Below are positions 1 to 8,123 of a DNA stretch of 41,893 nucleotides, piece after piece. The DNA is taken from assembly GCA_020634555.1 (NCBI GenBank), contig JACKBK010000029.1, positions 1 through 41,893 on the forward strand, given 5' to 3'. The notes under the pieces were generated by a model. That model ran no database searches, was not told the DNA's origin, and saw only the letters and a program-made list of their open reading frames with translations. The position numbers and the translations under genes are program-made. The DNA is from Caldilineae bacterium. GTDB lineage: Bacteria; Chloroflexota; Anaerolineae; JAAEKA01. Numbering within the stretch: the first letter of the stretch is position 1; each line of letters opens with the position of its first letter.

Positions 1-474
1 AGCGCCGCGCAGAGCGCTGCGGTGGTTTTCCTGGGCCAGATGAACCTGGCGGAGGAGCAGGCTGGCCTCGTGTCGTTCAATTCAGGAGCAACCTTGAACC
101 AGACTTTGACGCACAGTCTGACGCAGCTGACGAATGCGGTCAACAACCTGACAGCGGGAGGCGGCACCGCCATCCACACCGGCATCAACACCGCCCAGGC
201 AGAGTTGCAAGGTCCCCGACAAGACCCCAGCCACTCGAAAGCCATGATTCTCCTGACCGACGGCCAAAGCGACGCCGGTCAAGCCCTGGCAGCGGCCAAT
301 GCGGCCAAGCAGGCTGGCACTGTCATCTTCACTATCGGCCTGGGAGGCGACGCCGACGCTGCCCTGCTGCGGCAGATCGCAACCAGTCCCGATCACTACT
401 ACTACGCCCCGACTCCGGACGACCTGGAGGAAATCTATCTAGCGATCGCAGGACAGGTTGGCTGCACGCAGTAG
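1..474 (+). CDS. VWA-domain protein, C-terminal part (cut by window edge)
   Basis: The reading frame is open from base 1 and has no clear start inside the window, so this is the C-terminal 157 residues of a longer protein. It shows the second half of a von Willebrand factor A fold: a GGGTAIHTGI segment with the conserved Thr of the metal-ion site, then AMILLTDGQSDAG with the conserved Asp after a hydrophobic strand, then the strand VIFTIGLGG and a C-terminal helix ending in QVGCTQ. VWA domains bind Mg2+ and mediate protein contacts. In bacteria they often sit in secreted or membrane proteins, but the N-terminus that would show this is missing. A strong hairpin follows 11 bases after the stop. 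The specific function is unknown. Confidence 0.85.
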   Translation, partial: SAAQSAAVVFLGQMNLAEEQAGLVSFNSGATLNQTLTHSLTQLTNAVNNLTAGGGTAIHTGINTAQAELQGPRQDPSHSKAMILLTDGQSDAGQALAAANAAKQAGTVIFTIGLGGDADAALLRQIATSPDHYYYAPTPDDLEEIYLAIAGQVGCTQ

Positions 475-485
475 AGAATCGAAGC

Positions 486-520
486 GGGCCGGCTGTTCTG
501 AGTTACAGAGCAGCCGGCCC
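486..520 (+). terminator. Hairpin terminator after the VWA gene
   Basis: Two 15-base arms (486-500 and 506-520) pair with one G-T wobble around a 5-base loop. The stem is very GC-rich (GGGCCGGCTG core) and lies just after the VWA stop codon. There is no long T-run, so efficiency as an intrinsic terminator is uncertain. Confidence 0.65.
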
Positions 521-577
521 GTTGCTAGGTGGTGAACCGACCGGCGTTTCCCGCGAAACACCGGCAAGGGGGAATTT

Positions 578-685
578 TCGTAACTGCTCACCCGTCATTC
601 CCGCGAAGGCGGGAATCCACTCCTCAGAGATCTGGATTCCCGCCTTCGCGGGAATGACGCCACTCTGTAGGCTGAGTAGTTACGA
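578..685. repeat. Palindromic MITE-like element, copy 1
   Basis: Outer inverted ends TTCGTAACTGCTCA (578-590 region) and TGAGTAGTTACGAA (673-685) enclose a perfect 27-bp inverted repeat (593-619 and 633-659) with the core CCCGCGAAGGCGGG. Related elements with the same ends lie at 7898-8003 and 15540-15645, and a divergent one at 17133-17261. It sits between two convergent genes. Confidence 0.8.
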
Positions 686-690
686 ATTTT

Positions 691-2037
691 CTACATCTCA
701 GACTGATTCTGGTACCTGGCGGCCAACTGCGGTGGCAGCTTGCCGAGGATCAGCACGCCGTCAGGGGTGTGTTTCTCGGACTGGATCTGGCCGTAGACGT
801 GCCATTGGTTGACCAGCTCTCCCTGGTCGTAGGGAATCAGCGCCTCGACGGTGACCAGGTTACGGTTCATGACGGTCTCTACCCTACCCAGCAGCTCGGC
901 AATGCCCTGCCCCGTGACAGCCGAGACGGCCACCGCGTCCTTGAACACCTCGCCCAGGTCCGCAGCAACTTCTTCAGCGTTTGTCAGCAGATCGACTTTG
1001 TTGAGCGCGGTGACAATGGGCCGGTCGGTGACCCCCAAATCACGCAGCACTTCACCGACGGTATTGGCCTGTTGCAACGCGCTTGGGTGCGTTATGTCAA
1101 CAACATGGATCAACAGGTCAGACTCGGCGATCTCCTCCAGGGTTGCGCGGAAGGCAGCTACCAGCGTTGTCGGCAACTTTTGGATGAAGCCCACGGTGTC
1201 GGTAACAAGCACCTCTCGCCCACCCGGCAACTGCACGCGCCGGGTCGTCGGATCCAAGGTTGCAAAAAGCATGTCGGCGGTGAGAACGTCGGCGTCCTTG
1301 CCTTCGGGGCCGGCCAAACGTGTCAACGAGTTTAGCAACGTGCTCTTGCCTGCGTTGGTATAACCGACCAGCGACACGGTACTCAGCGAGGCACTTTTAC
1401 GCTGTTGGCGATGACGCTGGCGATGGGCGCGCACTTCCTCCAGCTCACGCTTCAGATGGGCGATGCGCCGGTTGATCTCACGCCGGTCGACCTCGAGCTG
1501 CGTCTCGCCCGGCCCGCGCAGGCCAACACCGCCCGAACCGCCCCGCGCTGTACCGCCGCCGGCCTGTCTGGCCAGGTGCGTCCAGGCCCGGGTCAGGCGA
1601 GGCAGACGATACTCATACTGCGCCAGCTCAACTTGCAGCGCGCCCTCGCGGGTATGCGCGTGCCTGGCAAAGATGTCCAGGATCAGTGCGGTGCGGTCGA
1701 GAACCTTGATGTTCTCATCCTTGACGGCCTTCTCGATCTCACGCTGCTGGCGAGGGCTTAGCTCCTCGTCGAAGAGGATCGCGGTCGCGTTGTTCTCGGC
1801 GCGCAGATCCAGCACCTCCTCAAGTTTACCTTTGCCGATCAGCGTCGCAGGATTGGGTGTGTTGATCCGCTGGAAGGTCTCGCCTACGGTGCGCACGCCG
1901 GCCGTCCCGGCTAGCTGCTCCAGTTCGGCCAGCGAATCGAGCACGTCGAATCGGCCCGGATCGGACTTGAACTCGATGCCTACCAGGATCGCGGTTTCTT
2001 CAGGTTGGTCGGGATAAAAGTAACGATCGTCGCTCAC
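691..2037 (-). CDS. hflX: GTPase HflX
   Basis: HflX is a ribosome-associated GTPase that binds the 50S subunit and splits stalled or stress-damaged ribosomes. The 448-residue protein has the family's N-terminal domain (TLIGKGKLEEV near 66-76), a helical linker with the glycine-rich GGTARGGSGGVGLRGPGETQLE segment near 161-182, and a G domain with G1 GYTNAGKS at 225-232, G3 DTVGF at 280-284 and G4 NKVD at 346-349. A short C-terminal domain follows, so length and order are complete. The GTG start overlaps the stop of the upstream aminotransferase in a GTGA overlap, implying translational coupling. Confidence 0.97.
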   Translation of the reverse strand: MSDDRYFYPDQPEETAILVGIEFKSDPGRFDVLDSLAELEQLAGTAGVRTVGETFQRINTPNPATLIGKGKLEEVLDLRAENNATAILFDEELSPRQQREIEKAVKDENIKVLDRTALILDIFARHAHTREGALQVELAQYEYRLPRLTRAWTHLARQAGGGTARGGSGGVGLRGPGETQLEVDRREINRRIAHLKRELEEVRAHRQRHRQQRKSASLSTVSLVGYTNAGKSTLLNSLTRLAGPEGKDADVLTADMLFATLDPTTRRVQLPGGREVLVTDTVGFIQKLPTTLVAAFRATLEEIAESDLLIHVVDITHPSALQQANTVGEVLRDLGVTDRPIVTALNKVDLLTNAEEVAADLGEVFKDAVAVSAVTGQGIAELLGRVETVMNRNLVTVEALIPYDQGELVNQWHVYGQIQSEKHTPDGVLILGKLPPQLAARYQNQSEM

Positions 2038-3194
2038 AGGGTAACCGTTCTCATGCGGGCCAGCGCTTCTTGCAGCTTGCCCGTCTCCTGCCCGATGCTG
2101 ATGCGCACGTAACCCGCGCCGCTGGGGCCGTAGGCATCGCCCGGCGTGATACTGACGCCTGTTTCCAGCAGGATCTTGTCGGCGAAGCCTTTGGATGTGT
2201 AGCCTTCAGGCACCCGCGCCCAGACGTAGAGACTGGCCCGCGGCGTGTCGGCTTCCAGACCCATGCCGCGCACGGTCTCCAGCACCAGATCACGCCGGTG
2301 CTGATACATGTCGTTGCGCGCCTGCATCCATTCGCTGTCGCCGTTGAGCGCTGCGGTGGCGGCGTCCTGCAGAGGCCGGAAGATGCCGCTGTCGATGTTG
2401 CTCTTGGTCTGCAACAGCGCCTTGACAGCCACCGAATTGCCGACGGCCATCCCCACCCGCCAGCCGGCCATGTGATGGCTCTTGCTCAAGGAGTTGAACT
2501 CCAGTGTGACGTCCTTGGCGCCGGGAACCGACAACGCGCTGGGCGCGTCGTAGCCCTCAAAGCAAACGTCGGCATAGGGCAGGTCGGAGCAGAGCAGAAT
2601 CTCATTGCGGCGGCAGAACGCCACGGCTTCCTCGTAGAAGCTGAACGGCGCCACCGCCCCGGTCGGGTTGTTAGGATAGGAGACCCACATCAATCGGGCG
2701 CGGCGGGCCACGTCATCCGGGATTGCTTGCAGGTCAGGCAGCCAGCCCAGCCGCTGCTCCAGCGAAACGAAGTAGACGTCCGCGTCCGCCAGCTTGGCGC
2801 CCATCTGGTAGGTGGGGTAGCCAGGATCAGGCACGATGGCAATGTCGCCGGGATCAAGCCAGGCCAGTGCGATGTGGGCCAGGCCTTCCTTGGATCCGAT
2901 CAGCGGCAGAACTTCGCTGGCTGCGTCCAGGGTGACGCCGAAACGCGATTGGTAGTAGTCAACGATGGCTCGCTTTAGCTCAGGCCGGCCGGCGTAGCCG
3001 GCGTAGCCGTGATTCTTTGGGTTGTTGGCCGACGCTTCCATTGCATCGATGATGAACGCCGGCGGCGGCTCGTCTGGTTCGCCGATGTCGAGGCGAATGA
3101 TGTCCAGGCCGTCCTCCGCCAGCTTTCTGAGCCGCGCGCCGTGCGCGGCAAAGACATACATCGGTACGTTGTCAAGTCGTTTTGCGGGTCGCAT
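2034..3194 (-). CDS. PLP-dependent class I/II aminotransferase (AspC/DapL-like)
   Basis: A fold-type I aminotransferase of 386 residues. The PLP-binding lysine is K238 in NSLSKSHHMAGWRVG. Other family marks are the N-terminal GEPDEPPP, the PDPGYPTY segment near 122-129, YPNNPTG near 173-179, SDLPYADV near 203-210 and a C-terminal YVRISIG. These place it in the aspartate/LL-diaminopimelate aminotransferase superfamily. In Chloroflexota such genes are often annotated as LL-DAP or aspartate aminotransferases, but the substrate cannot be settled from this sequence. The ATG at 3194 matches the family N-terminus. Its stop overlaps the hflX start, so the two form an operon, although no functional link is evident. 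Confidence 0.9.
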   Translation of the reverse strand: MRPAKRLDNVPMYVFAAHGARLRKLAEDGLDIIRLDIGEPDEPPPAFIIDAMEASANNPKNHGYAGYAGRPELKRAIVDYYQSRFGVTLDAASEVLPLIGSKEGLAHIALAWLDPGDIAIVPDPGYPTYQMGAKLADADVYFVSLEQRLGWLPDLQAIPDDVARRARLMWVSYPNNPTGAVAPFSFYEEAVAFCRRNEILLCSDLPYADVCFEGYDAPSALSVPGAKDVTLEFNSLSKSHHMAGWRVGMAVGNSVAVKALLQTKSNIDSGIFRPLQDAATAALNGDSEWMQARNDMYQHRRDLVLETVRGMGLEADTPRASLYVWARVPEGYTSKGFADKILLETGVSITPGDAYGPSGAGYVRISIGQETGKLQEALARMRTVTL

Positions 3195-3238
3195 GGTGGT
3201 TAAGTTTCTCCATTGATTTGATGAGACTGATTCGTACT

Positions 3239-3416
3239 GCTGTCACTCTGAACGGATCTGACGCGCTATTACCACGACGGCGAGTCGCCAGTGAAGAGTC
3301 TCCAGCGCACATGAAAGGAGAGATTCTTCGCTGTGACTTGCCGTGGTAGATCGTCGCTGTTCGCGTCGGGTTGTTGCAATAAGCTCGTTGTCCGTCGAGT
3401 CGCTCAGAATGACAGT
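3239..3416. repeat. Degenerate inverted-repeat element
   Basis: The stretch between two minus-strand genes has imperfect inverted ends. CTGTCACTCTGAAC (3239-3252) pairs with GCTCAGAATGACAG (3402-3415). Inside, CAGTGAAGAGTCTC (from about 3291) pairs with GAGATTCTTCGCTG (about 3321-3334). Each pair carries about two mismatches. The consensus TGTCATTCTGAGC...GCGAAGAATCTC resembles dispersed palindromes found in many bacterial genomes. No gene is seen here. Confidence 0.55.
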
Positions 3417-3423
3417 TTGCGTT

Positions 3424-4452
3424 CTATTGCTGTTCGAGATAGACCTCAAGCACTCGCCCGACTTGTTCGAGGCTGCCGGAGGAAAGTTTGTCGGGCGTAT
3501 CGCTTGTGGTGCGCAGATAGGTATAGTCTGGATCGGCAATCGCAGTGGCTGCCTGGCCGTGATCGCTGAACACTTGCACGCTGCTGTCAGCCGTGGCCCC
3601 CGCTTCTTGAACGAACCAGCGAGCGTAGCCCAACTGCTCGGCCACAGCCCAGAGGTCGGCCGCGACTTGCGGATCGCCGTTGGGAACAATCGTGAATCGC
3701 TGGTCCTGGCCGCCAGCCAAATCGACCCAGATGACCGCCTTGACCGTTTCGGGCAGCGCTTCTGCCAACGCGTTGGCTCCCGAGTCCGCGATCTGTACCG
3801 CTCCATCAGGCGCCGTTGGAGCATAGCGGCCATCAAGAAAAGCCAGCCACACCTGCCCGTTCAATTGGCCTTTGTCCAGCGAACGGGCAAGTTCCAGCAG
3901 CACAGCCGGACCGCTGGCGCCGTCGTTGGCGCCGGGTGATGGGGTGGCCCGATTGGCTTCGTCGGGATCGAGGTCAGAAACCGGGCTGGTGTCGTAATGG
4001 GTCGCGATGACAACAATGTCGCCGCTGCCGCTGCGGGCGATGATATTGGTGTGTTGTGCTTCATCAACCGTAAACGCCTGCTGTTGTAGTCCCCAGGCGT
4101 TGCGCCGCAGTTCGTCGATCAACAAACCGACAGCTTCCGTGTGGCCATCGGAACCGAACACCCGCGGGCCTGCGTCCACCAGATTAGCAGCCAGCCTGGC
4201 CGCCTGTTGGCCGTCAAATGTGTCGCGCACCGGCTGGATCAGGGGCTGGTCAGGCTGTGTTCCGGCCGGCTGAACCGCTGTCGCGGTTGGCAATGCTGTA
4301 GGTGTTTCAGTTGGTACGGCGGCAACGCTTTGCCACACGCCGCGCGCGGTAGTTGCAATCCACACCAGCGCGGCGACAAAGATGAGCAGCAACAGCAGCT
4401 CTAGCCAGTTGTCGCGCAACCGTTGGCCGAAGCCGGGCCTGGTTTCTTCCAT
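3424..4452 (-). CDS. Membrane-anchored M28-family peptidase-like protein, metal site incomplete
   Basis: A 342-residue protein with a short cytoplasmic N-terminus, one membrane helix (about 16-34), a Thr/Pro linker (about 46-72) and an M28 (aminopeptidase/glutaminyl-cyclase fold) domain outside the cell. Retained family residues are H152 and D154 in ATHYDTSP, D177 in GANDGASG and D244 in WVDLAGG. Two canonical positions are changed. The Glu-Glu motif expected after the FLDG strand reads DGRYA (207-211), and the last metal histidine expected in HTxxDT is R314 in RTTSDT. If aligned correctly, zinc binding and the catalytic base are compromised, so the protein may be an inactive binding homologue. 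It starts 9 bases after der ends and is probably co-transcribed with it. Confidence 0.82.
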   Translation of the reverse strand: MEETRPGFGQRLRDNWLELLLLLIFVAALVWIATTARGVWQSVAAVPTETPTALPTATAVQPAGTQPDQPLIQPVRDTFDGQQAARLAANLVDAGPRVFGSDGHTEAVGLLIDELRRNAWGLQQQAFTVDEAQHTNIIARSGSGDIVVIATHYDTSPVSDLDPDEANRATPSPGANDGASGPAVLLELARSLDKGQLNGQVWLAFLDGRYAPTAPDGAVQIADSGANALAEALPETVKAVIWVDLAGGQDQRFTIVPNGDPQVAADLWAVAEQLGYARWFVQEAGATADSSVQVFSDHGQAATAIADPDYTYLRTTSDTPDKLSSGSLEQVGRVLEVYLEQQ

Positions 4453-4461
4453 ACGACTGGT

Positions 4462-5823
4462 CTATTCCTCGTTGCGGTTGCGGAAAATCAGCTTCACCGG
4501 TGTTCCTTCAAACGGGTAAAACGCTCTGATCTGGTTTTCCAGAAAGCGCTGGTAGGTGAAGTGTACCAATGTGGCGTCGTTGACGAAGAAGACAAAGGTC
4601 GGCGGCGCTATCTTGGCCTGCGTGGCATAGTAGACGCGCAGTTGCCGGCCAGTCTTGCTGGGCTGACGATGCCGCACAACTGCCTCCTGGACGATCCGGT
4701 TGAGGTCAGAAGTCGGGATGCGCACGTTGCGCTCCGCCTGAACGTGTCGAGCGATGGGAATTACCTTCTGGATGCGCTGGCGCGTGAGCGCTGAGATGAA
4801 CAGCAACGGTGCAAAGTCCATGAACTTCAACTCCGAGCGGACACGCTGGGTGAACTCATGCATGGTGTGGGTGTCTTTTTCCACCAGATCCCATTTATTC
4901 ACCACCACCATGATTCCCTTCAACTCATCCAGCGCGTAGCTGGCAACGTGAGCATCCTGCGCGGTGACGCCCTGGGTAGCATCGATTACCAGCACGACAA
5001 CGTCGGCACGCTGCATGGCGCGCATAGCCCGCATGACGCTGTACTTCTCGATGCCTTGTTCGACGCGGCCGCGGCGGCGGATTCCGGCTGTGTCGATCAA
5101 CACAACCTCCTCACCTTCCCAGATCAACCGTGTGTCGATGGCATCGCGCGTTGTGCCCGGAATGTCGCTGACGATAGCGCGCTCCTGGCCCAGCAGCGCG
5201 TTGAGCAGCGATGACTTGCCCACGTTGGGCCGGCCGATGATAGCCAACTTAAGTGTGTCGTCCTCATCCTCATCCTCAGAAGTCGCCGGCAGACTTTGCA
5301 CGACAACATCGAGCAGGTCACCAACGCCCACGCCATGAATCGATGAGATGGGAAACGGCTCGCCCAGGCCAAGCTCGTAGAACTCAACCGCGGAAAGGCG
5401 TCGTTCCTGATTGTCGGCCTTGTTGGCAGCCAGGATAACCGGCTTTTGGCTGCGACGCAGCACTTCAGCCACATCCTCGTCGCCGCCGGTGACACCCTCG
5501 CGCGCATCGACGAGGAAGATCACCGCGTCGGCCTCGTCGATCGCAATCTGCGCCTGCTCGCGGATCTCGCGTCGAAACTGGCGCGACGCGGTGCTGAGCG
5601 GGTCAGGTCCGCTGCCGACATCCGGGCCGGTGGTCAGGTCAATACCGCCGGTGTCTACCAAAGTGAACGGTACCGCAGTCCATTCTGCATCCGCGTACAG
5701 CCGGTCACGCGTGGTGCCGGGAAGGTCTTCCACAATTGCCAGCCGTTTGCCGGCTATTCGGTTAAAGAGCGTGGATTTGCCCACGTTTGGCCGCCCTACC
5801 AGGGCGACAATTGGCGTAGCCAT
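4462..5823 (-). CDS. der: Ribosome biogenesis GTPase Der (EngA)
   Basis: Der is an essential tandem-GTPase needed for maturation of the 50S ribosomal subunit. The 453-residue product has two G domains: G1 GRPNVGKS at 10-17 with DLPGTTRD and DTGGID, and a second IGRPNVGKSS with DIPGTTRD, DTAGIR and NKWD. A C-terminal KH-like domain ends in FEGTPVKLIFRNR, the usual end of the family. Length is normal. The start codon is preceded by AGGA at a somewhat long distance. It is the first gene of a two-gene unit with the M28-like gene downstream. Confidence 0.98.
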   Translation of the reverse strand: MATPIVALVGRPNVGKSTLFNRIAGKRLAIVEDLPGTTRDRLYADAEWTAVPFTLVDTGGIDLTTGPDVGSGPDPLSTASRQFRREIREQAQIAIDEADAVIFLVDAREGVTGGDEDVAEVLRRSQKPVILAANKADNQERRLSAVEFYELGLGEPFPISSIHGVGVGDLLDVVVQSLPATSEDEDEDDTLKLAIIGRPNVGKSSLLNALLGQERAIVSDIPGTTRDAIDTRLIWEGEEVVLIDTAGIRRRGRVEQGIEKYSVMRAMRAMQRADVVVLVIDATQGVTAQDAHVASYALDELKGIMVVVNKWDLVEKDTHTMHEFTQRVRSELKFMDFAPLLFISALTRQRIQKVIPIARHVQAERNVRIPTSDLNRIVQEAVVRHRQPSKTGRQLRVYYATQAKIAPPTFVFFVNDATLVHFTYQRFLENQIRAFYPFEGTPVKLIFRNRNEE

Positions 5824-5956
5824 GTTTTGTTTTGTCCTGTTGTGAGAACTATTCTATCGATACACCAGTTGCGATGGTCTGACGTTCAATGCAACCCCAA
5901 ACCAAAACAGCGATTCGCATAGGCTATTTGGGTTGTTTGAGTGAGAAAAGAAGCCT

Positions 5957-5980
5957 AAAAGTGTAGCGTAGCGACTACAC
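5957..5980 (-). terminator. Terminator after the methyltransferase operon
   Basis: Read on the minus strand, GTGTAG and CTACAC form a short stem around an 8-base loop, followed directly by TTTT (5957-5960) and further T-rich sequence. It lies 60 bases after the methyltransferase stop and before the der promoter region. Confidence 0.55.
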
Positions 5981-6039
5981 GAAATAGATGAATTCAGAAC
6001 GCCAACGCGGCACACACTTGCTCGGCCGTTTTCCTCGAT

Positions 6040-6906
6040 TCAGGACGCTGCAAACCGCCAAATGCCATCGGTCTCTGTAAAAACAGCGCCGCATTGCCGG
6101 CAACGGAGCATCGCTCCATACCCATCCCACGAAACCTGACTGCAGCTTTCACAGCGCACAATGTTGCGCCAGTCAAGCGGAGGCGGCATGGCCGATCCAC
6201 CCTCCTTCACAGCCAGCACCCGGTCGTAATCGACCTGCCAGGGTGTGATGCTGACATAGGAGCAGCCGCGGCTGCGCAGCAGGCCAGCAAGCTGCTCACG
6301 CTCGAATCGCCTGCCGGGAAAAAGATGTGACTGCCAGCCGACCCGATTGGTCAGCATCAGTAAGCCGCCCGGCCTGGCTACACGAACCAACTCACCTATT
6401 AACGTCCGCGGCTGAGGCACGAACTCCAGTGCTTCCAGACAGGCGACCACCGGGAAGGCATTGTCGGCAAATGGCAACGATCCTGCATTGTGCTGCACAT
6501 AGAAAACCTGCCCGGCGGCGGCGATCCCGTCCAGATTACGGAAAGCCTGCTCCAGCATCGGCCCAGAGCTGTCCAGACACACGAACCGCAACTCGCTGCC
6601 AGCCGCCTGCATCACAGTTTGTGTAAACCGTCCGGTGCCGCTGGCCGCATCGAGTAGCCAGACAGGTTGTGGCAATACCTCCATGCGCTCGGCTAGAAAA
6701 CGCGCCACAGGCTCGCCAATAAAATGGCGCTCATAATGTTTGTCGTACGCCTTTACCCGATCATAGCGGCCGGCGTAGCGGTCGTACAACACCGTGACAA
6801 CCCGCGGCCCCAGGTAAGCGCCCTCGGTGAAAACCAACAGCCAGCAGGCAACAGCGACAGCCGCGCCAAGCGCCAGAAACGCCAGCACCCAGCCGGCCAA
6901 CGGCAT
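6040..6906 (-). CDS. Membrane-tethered class I SAM methyltransferase with C-terminal zinc ribbon
   Basis: The likely start is the ATG at 6906, which overlaps the preceding stop as TGATG. The longer upstream frame runs antiparallel to good coding sequence. The 288-residue product has an N-terminal membrane helix (about 5-27), then a Rossmann methyltransferase domain with motif I LLDAASGTGRF (84-94), an acidic second strand FVCLDSS (108-114) and a post-motif ARPGGLLMLTNR. It ends with a small treble-clef/ribbon: CESC at 252-255 and CRQC at 269-272, then GAVFTETDGIWRF, which resembles Trm112/YcaR-type ribbons. The substrate is unknown. A lipid or membrane-associated substrate would fit the anchor but is inference. 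Confidence 0.85.
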   Translation of the reverse strand: MPLAGWVLAFLALGAAVAVACWLLVFTEGAYLGPRVVTVLYDRYAGRYDRVKAYDKHYERHFIGEPVARFLAERMEVLPQPVWLLDAASGTGRFTQTVMQAAGSELRFVCLDSSGPMLEQAFRNLDGIAAAGQVFYVQHNAGSLPFADNAFPVVACLEALEFVPQPRTLIGELVRVARPGGLLMLTNRVGWQSHLFPGRRFEREQLAGLLRSRGCSYVSITPWQVDYDRVLAVKEGGSAMPPPLDWRNIVRCESCSQVSWDGYGAMLRCRQCGAVFTETDGIWRFAAS

Positions 6907-7796
6907 CAGCCAATCCCAAAGCCGAACGCCAACGAACTGCACAGCACCGCGCCCAGCCACCAGCCTTGCAACGCGCCCCGTCTTCCCTGGTAGCGGCCGC
7001 TCTTGGCCAGCAGGGGCGGCATGGCCAGCAGGAGCGTAACGACCGCGGCAATCGGCAGCTTTGCAACCACCAGCACACCGACAATTGCCGCTGCGCCGAG
7101 CACACCAACCAGCAGCCCTGTGACGTCTTGTCCGCGTGCAGCGATGTTGGTGCTGGCAACGGCCAACAACACATAGCCAGACGCCAGGCCAAGCAGCCAC
7201 AGACCGCGCGGCTGGTCTGGCCACGCCGTCAGGGTCAGGATGCCTAACGAAAACGGCAGCCCGGCCACTACCACCCCGCGCAGCCAGTTCCAGAGGTCAT
7301 CGAGTCCAGCGCGGATCGCGGCTGCGCCGACCAAGACCAACACAACCAGGACCGCGGTAGCCAGCAACGCCTCTGCACCGAGCAGATAGGCAACAAGGGC
7401 CGCCAGGCCGATCAGCGGCAGGCCGATGCGCACAAGATGGCCTAACACGCCTGGTTTGTGCCAGCCAGCCATGCGGCCCGCGGGACTGCGCGGTGTCACA
7501 TAGGGCAGCGAGGGCCGCCGGACAGTGTACGCATTGGGCAGCCAACGGTTTGCCGTCAACTGCGTCCATAGCCCACCCCAAAGCATTCCTGTCAACACCA
7601 GCCCCAAAGCCACGGTCAGCCATGAAAGCGGGCTGCGCACCCACGCACCTGCAGCAGCCAGTCCCGCGATGAAGAACCACCCACCCGACAGTCGCCAGGG
7701 AGAGCCAGCCAGCCACGCTTGTAATGCCAGAAACGAGGTCTGCTCAACCTGCTCCGGCGTCGAGACCACAACGGCCAAGGGATTTTTGCTGCTCAC
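6906..7796 (-). CDS. Polytopic membrane protein, unknown function
   Basis: A hydrophobic protein of about 296 residues with roughly eight predicted membrane helices and a basic loop (RRPSLPYVTPRSPAGRMAGWHKPG) after the second or third. I do not recognise a family: there is no DxxxD pair of UbiA prenyltransferases and no transporter signature. The frame is open further upstream to 7895. I prefer the GTG at 7796 because an extended -10 (TGGTATAAT, minus strand, 7807-7815) lies just upstream, so transcription would begin only a few bases before this GTG. The downstream methyltransferase overlaps by one base (TGATG), indicating translational coupling and perhaps a joint membrane role. Confidence 0.7.
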   Translation of the reverse strand: MSSKNPLAVVVSTPEQVEQTSFLALQAWLAGSPWRLSGGWFFIAGLAAAGAWVRSPLSWLTVALGLVLTGMLWGGLWTQLTANRWLPNAYTVRRPSLPYVTPRSPAGRMAGWHKPGVLGHLVRIGLPLIGLAALVAYLLGAEALLATAVLVVLVLVGAAAIRAGLDDLWNWLRGVVVAGLPFSLGILTLTAWPDQPRGLWLLGLASGYVLLAVASTNIAARGQDVTGLLVGVLGAAAIVGVLVVAKLPIAAVVTLLLAMPPLLAKSGRYQGRRGALQGWWLGAVLCSSLAFGFGIG

Positions 7797-7806
7797 AACG
7801 GAGGCG

Positions 7807-7815
7807 ATTATACCA
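7807..7815 (-). promoter_or_regulatory. Extended -10 promoter, probably giving a near-leaderless mRNA
   Basis: TGGTATAAT on the minus strand is a perfect -10 with an upstream TG. No convincing -35 is seen. The expected start point falls about 4 bases before the GTG at 7796, leaving no room for a ribosome binding site. Confidence 0.5.
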
Positions 7816-7897
7816 CAACACCGGATGAGCGGCGCAAGTGATGCAGGCGCGACGATTTGATAGATTGTCCTATGCGTCGGTGCTGCGTTAGACAATT

Positions 7898-8003
7898 GTA
7901 ACTACTCAGCCTTCACTGTTGCGTCACTCCCGCGGAGGCGGGAGTCTAGCACCTGTGAAGACGTGGATTCCCGCCTCCGCGGGAATGACGGATGAGCAGT
8001 TAC
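7898..8003. repeat. Palindromic MITE-like element, copy 2
   Basis: 106 bp with exact-type ends GTAACTACTCA (7898-7908) and TGAGCAGTTAC (7993-8003). The interior holds an imperfect inverted repeat (about 7922-7946 with 7966-7990; CCCGCGGAGGCGGG core) and a second inner pair CTTCAC/GTGAAG. It differs from copy 3 (15540-15645) at only about seven positions. Confidence 0.85.
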
Positions 8004-8043
8004 AGACAATCTTCCAAATTGTCCCGGTGCGCGTGAAACAGAA

Positions 8044-8104
8044 GACTCCCGGAGGCCTCGCTGACGAGTCGCAAGTGCGGCCAGTCGCGAAGCCTCCAGG
8101 AGTC
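8044..8104 (-). terminator. Hairpin downstream of the polymer-forming membrane protein gene
   Basis: GACTCCCGGAGGC (8044-8056) pairs with GCCTCCAGGAGTC (8092-8104) with one mismatch. Further complementarity (TCGC/GCGA) lies inside. It sits 20 bases beyond the stop at 8124 and probably ends the sigma operon transcript, but no T-run follows. Confidence 0.45.
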
Positions 8105-8123
8105 AAGGATCCAACAAAGCAAA

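Noticed and set aside
593..659. Possible CRISPR-like repeat because of the CCCGCGAAGGCGGG units
   Set aside because: There are only two inverted arms, no regularly spaced direct repeats, no spacers and no cas genes.
3243..3836. Minus-strand 197-codon frame over the end of the M28-like gene
   Set aside because: It is a shadow of the M28-like gene in another frame joined to a degenerate repeat, with no coding signature.
6907..7224. Upstream extension of the methyltransferase frame
   Set aside because: The residues are Arg/Cys/Ala-rich and lie out of frame within the membrane-protein gene. The TGATG overlap supports the start at 6906.
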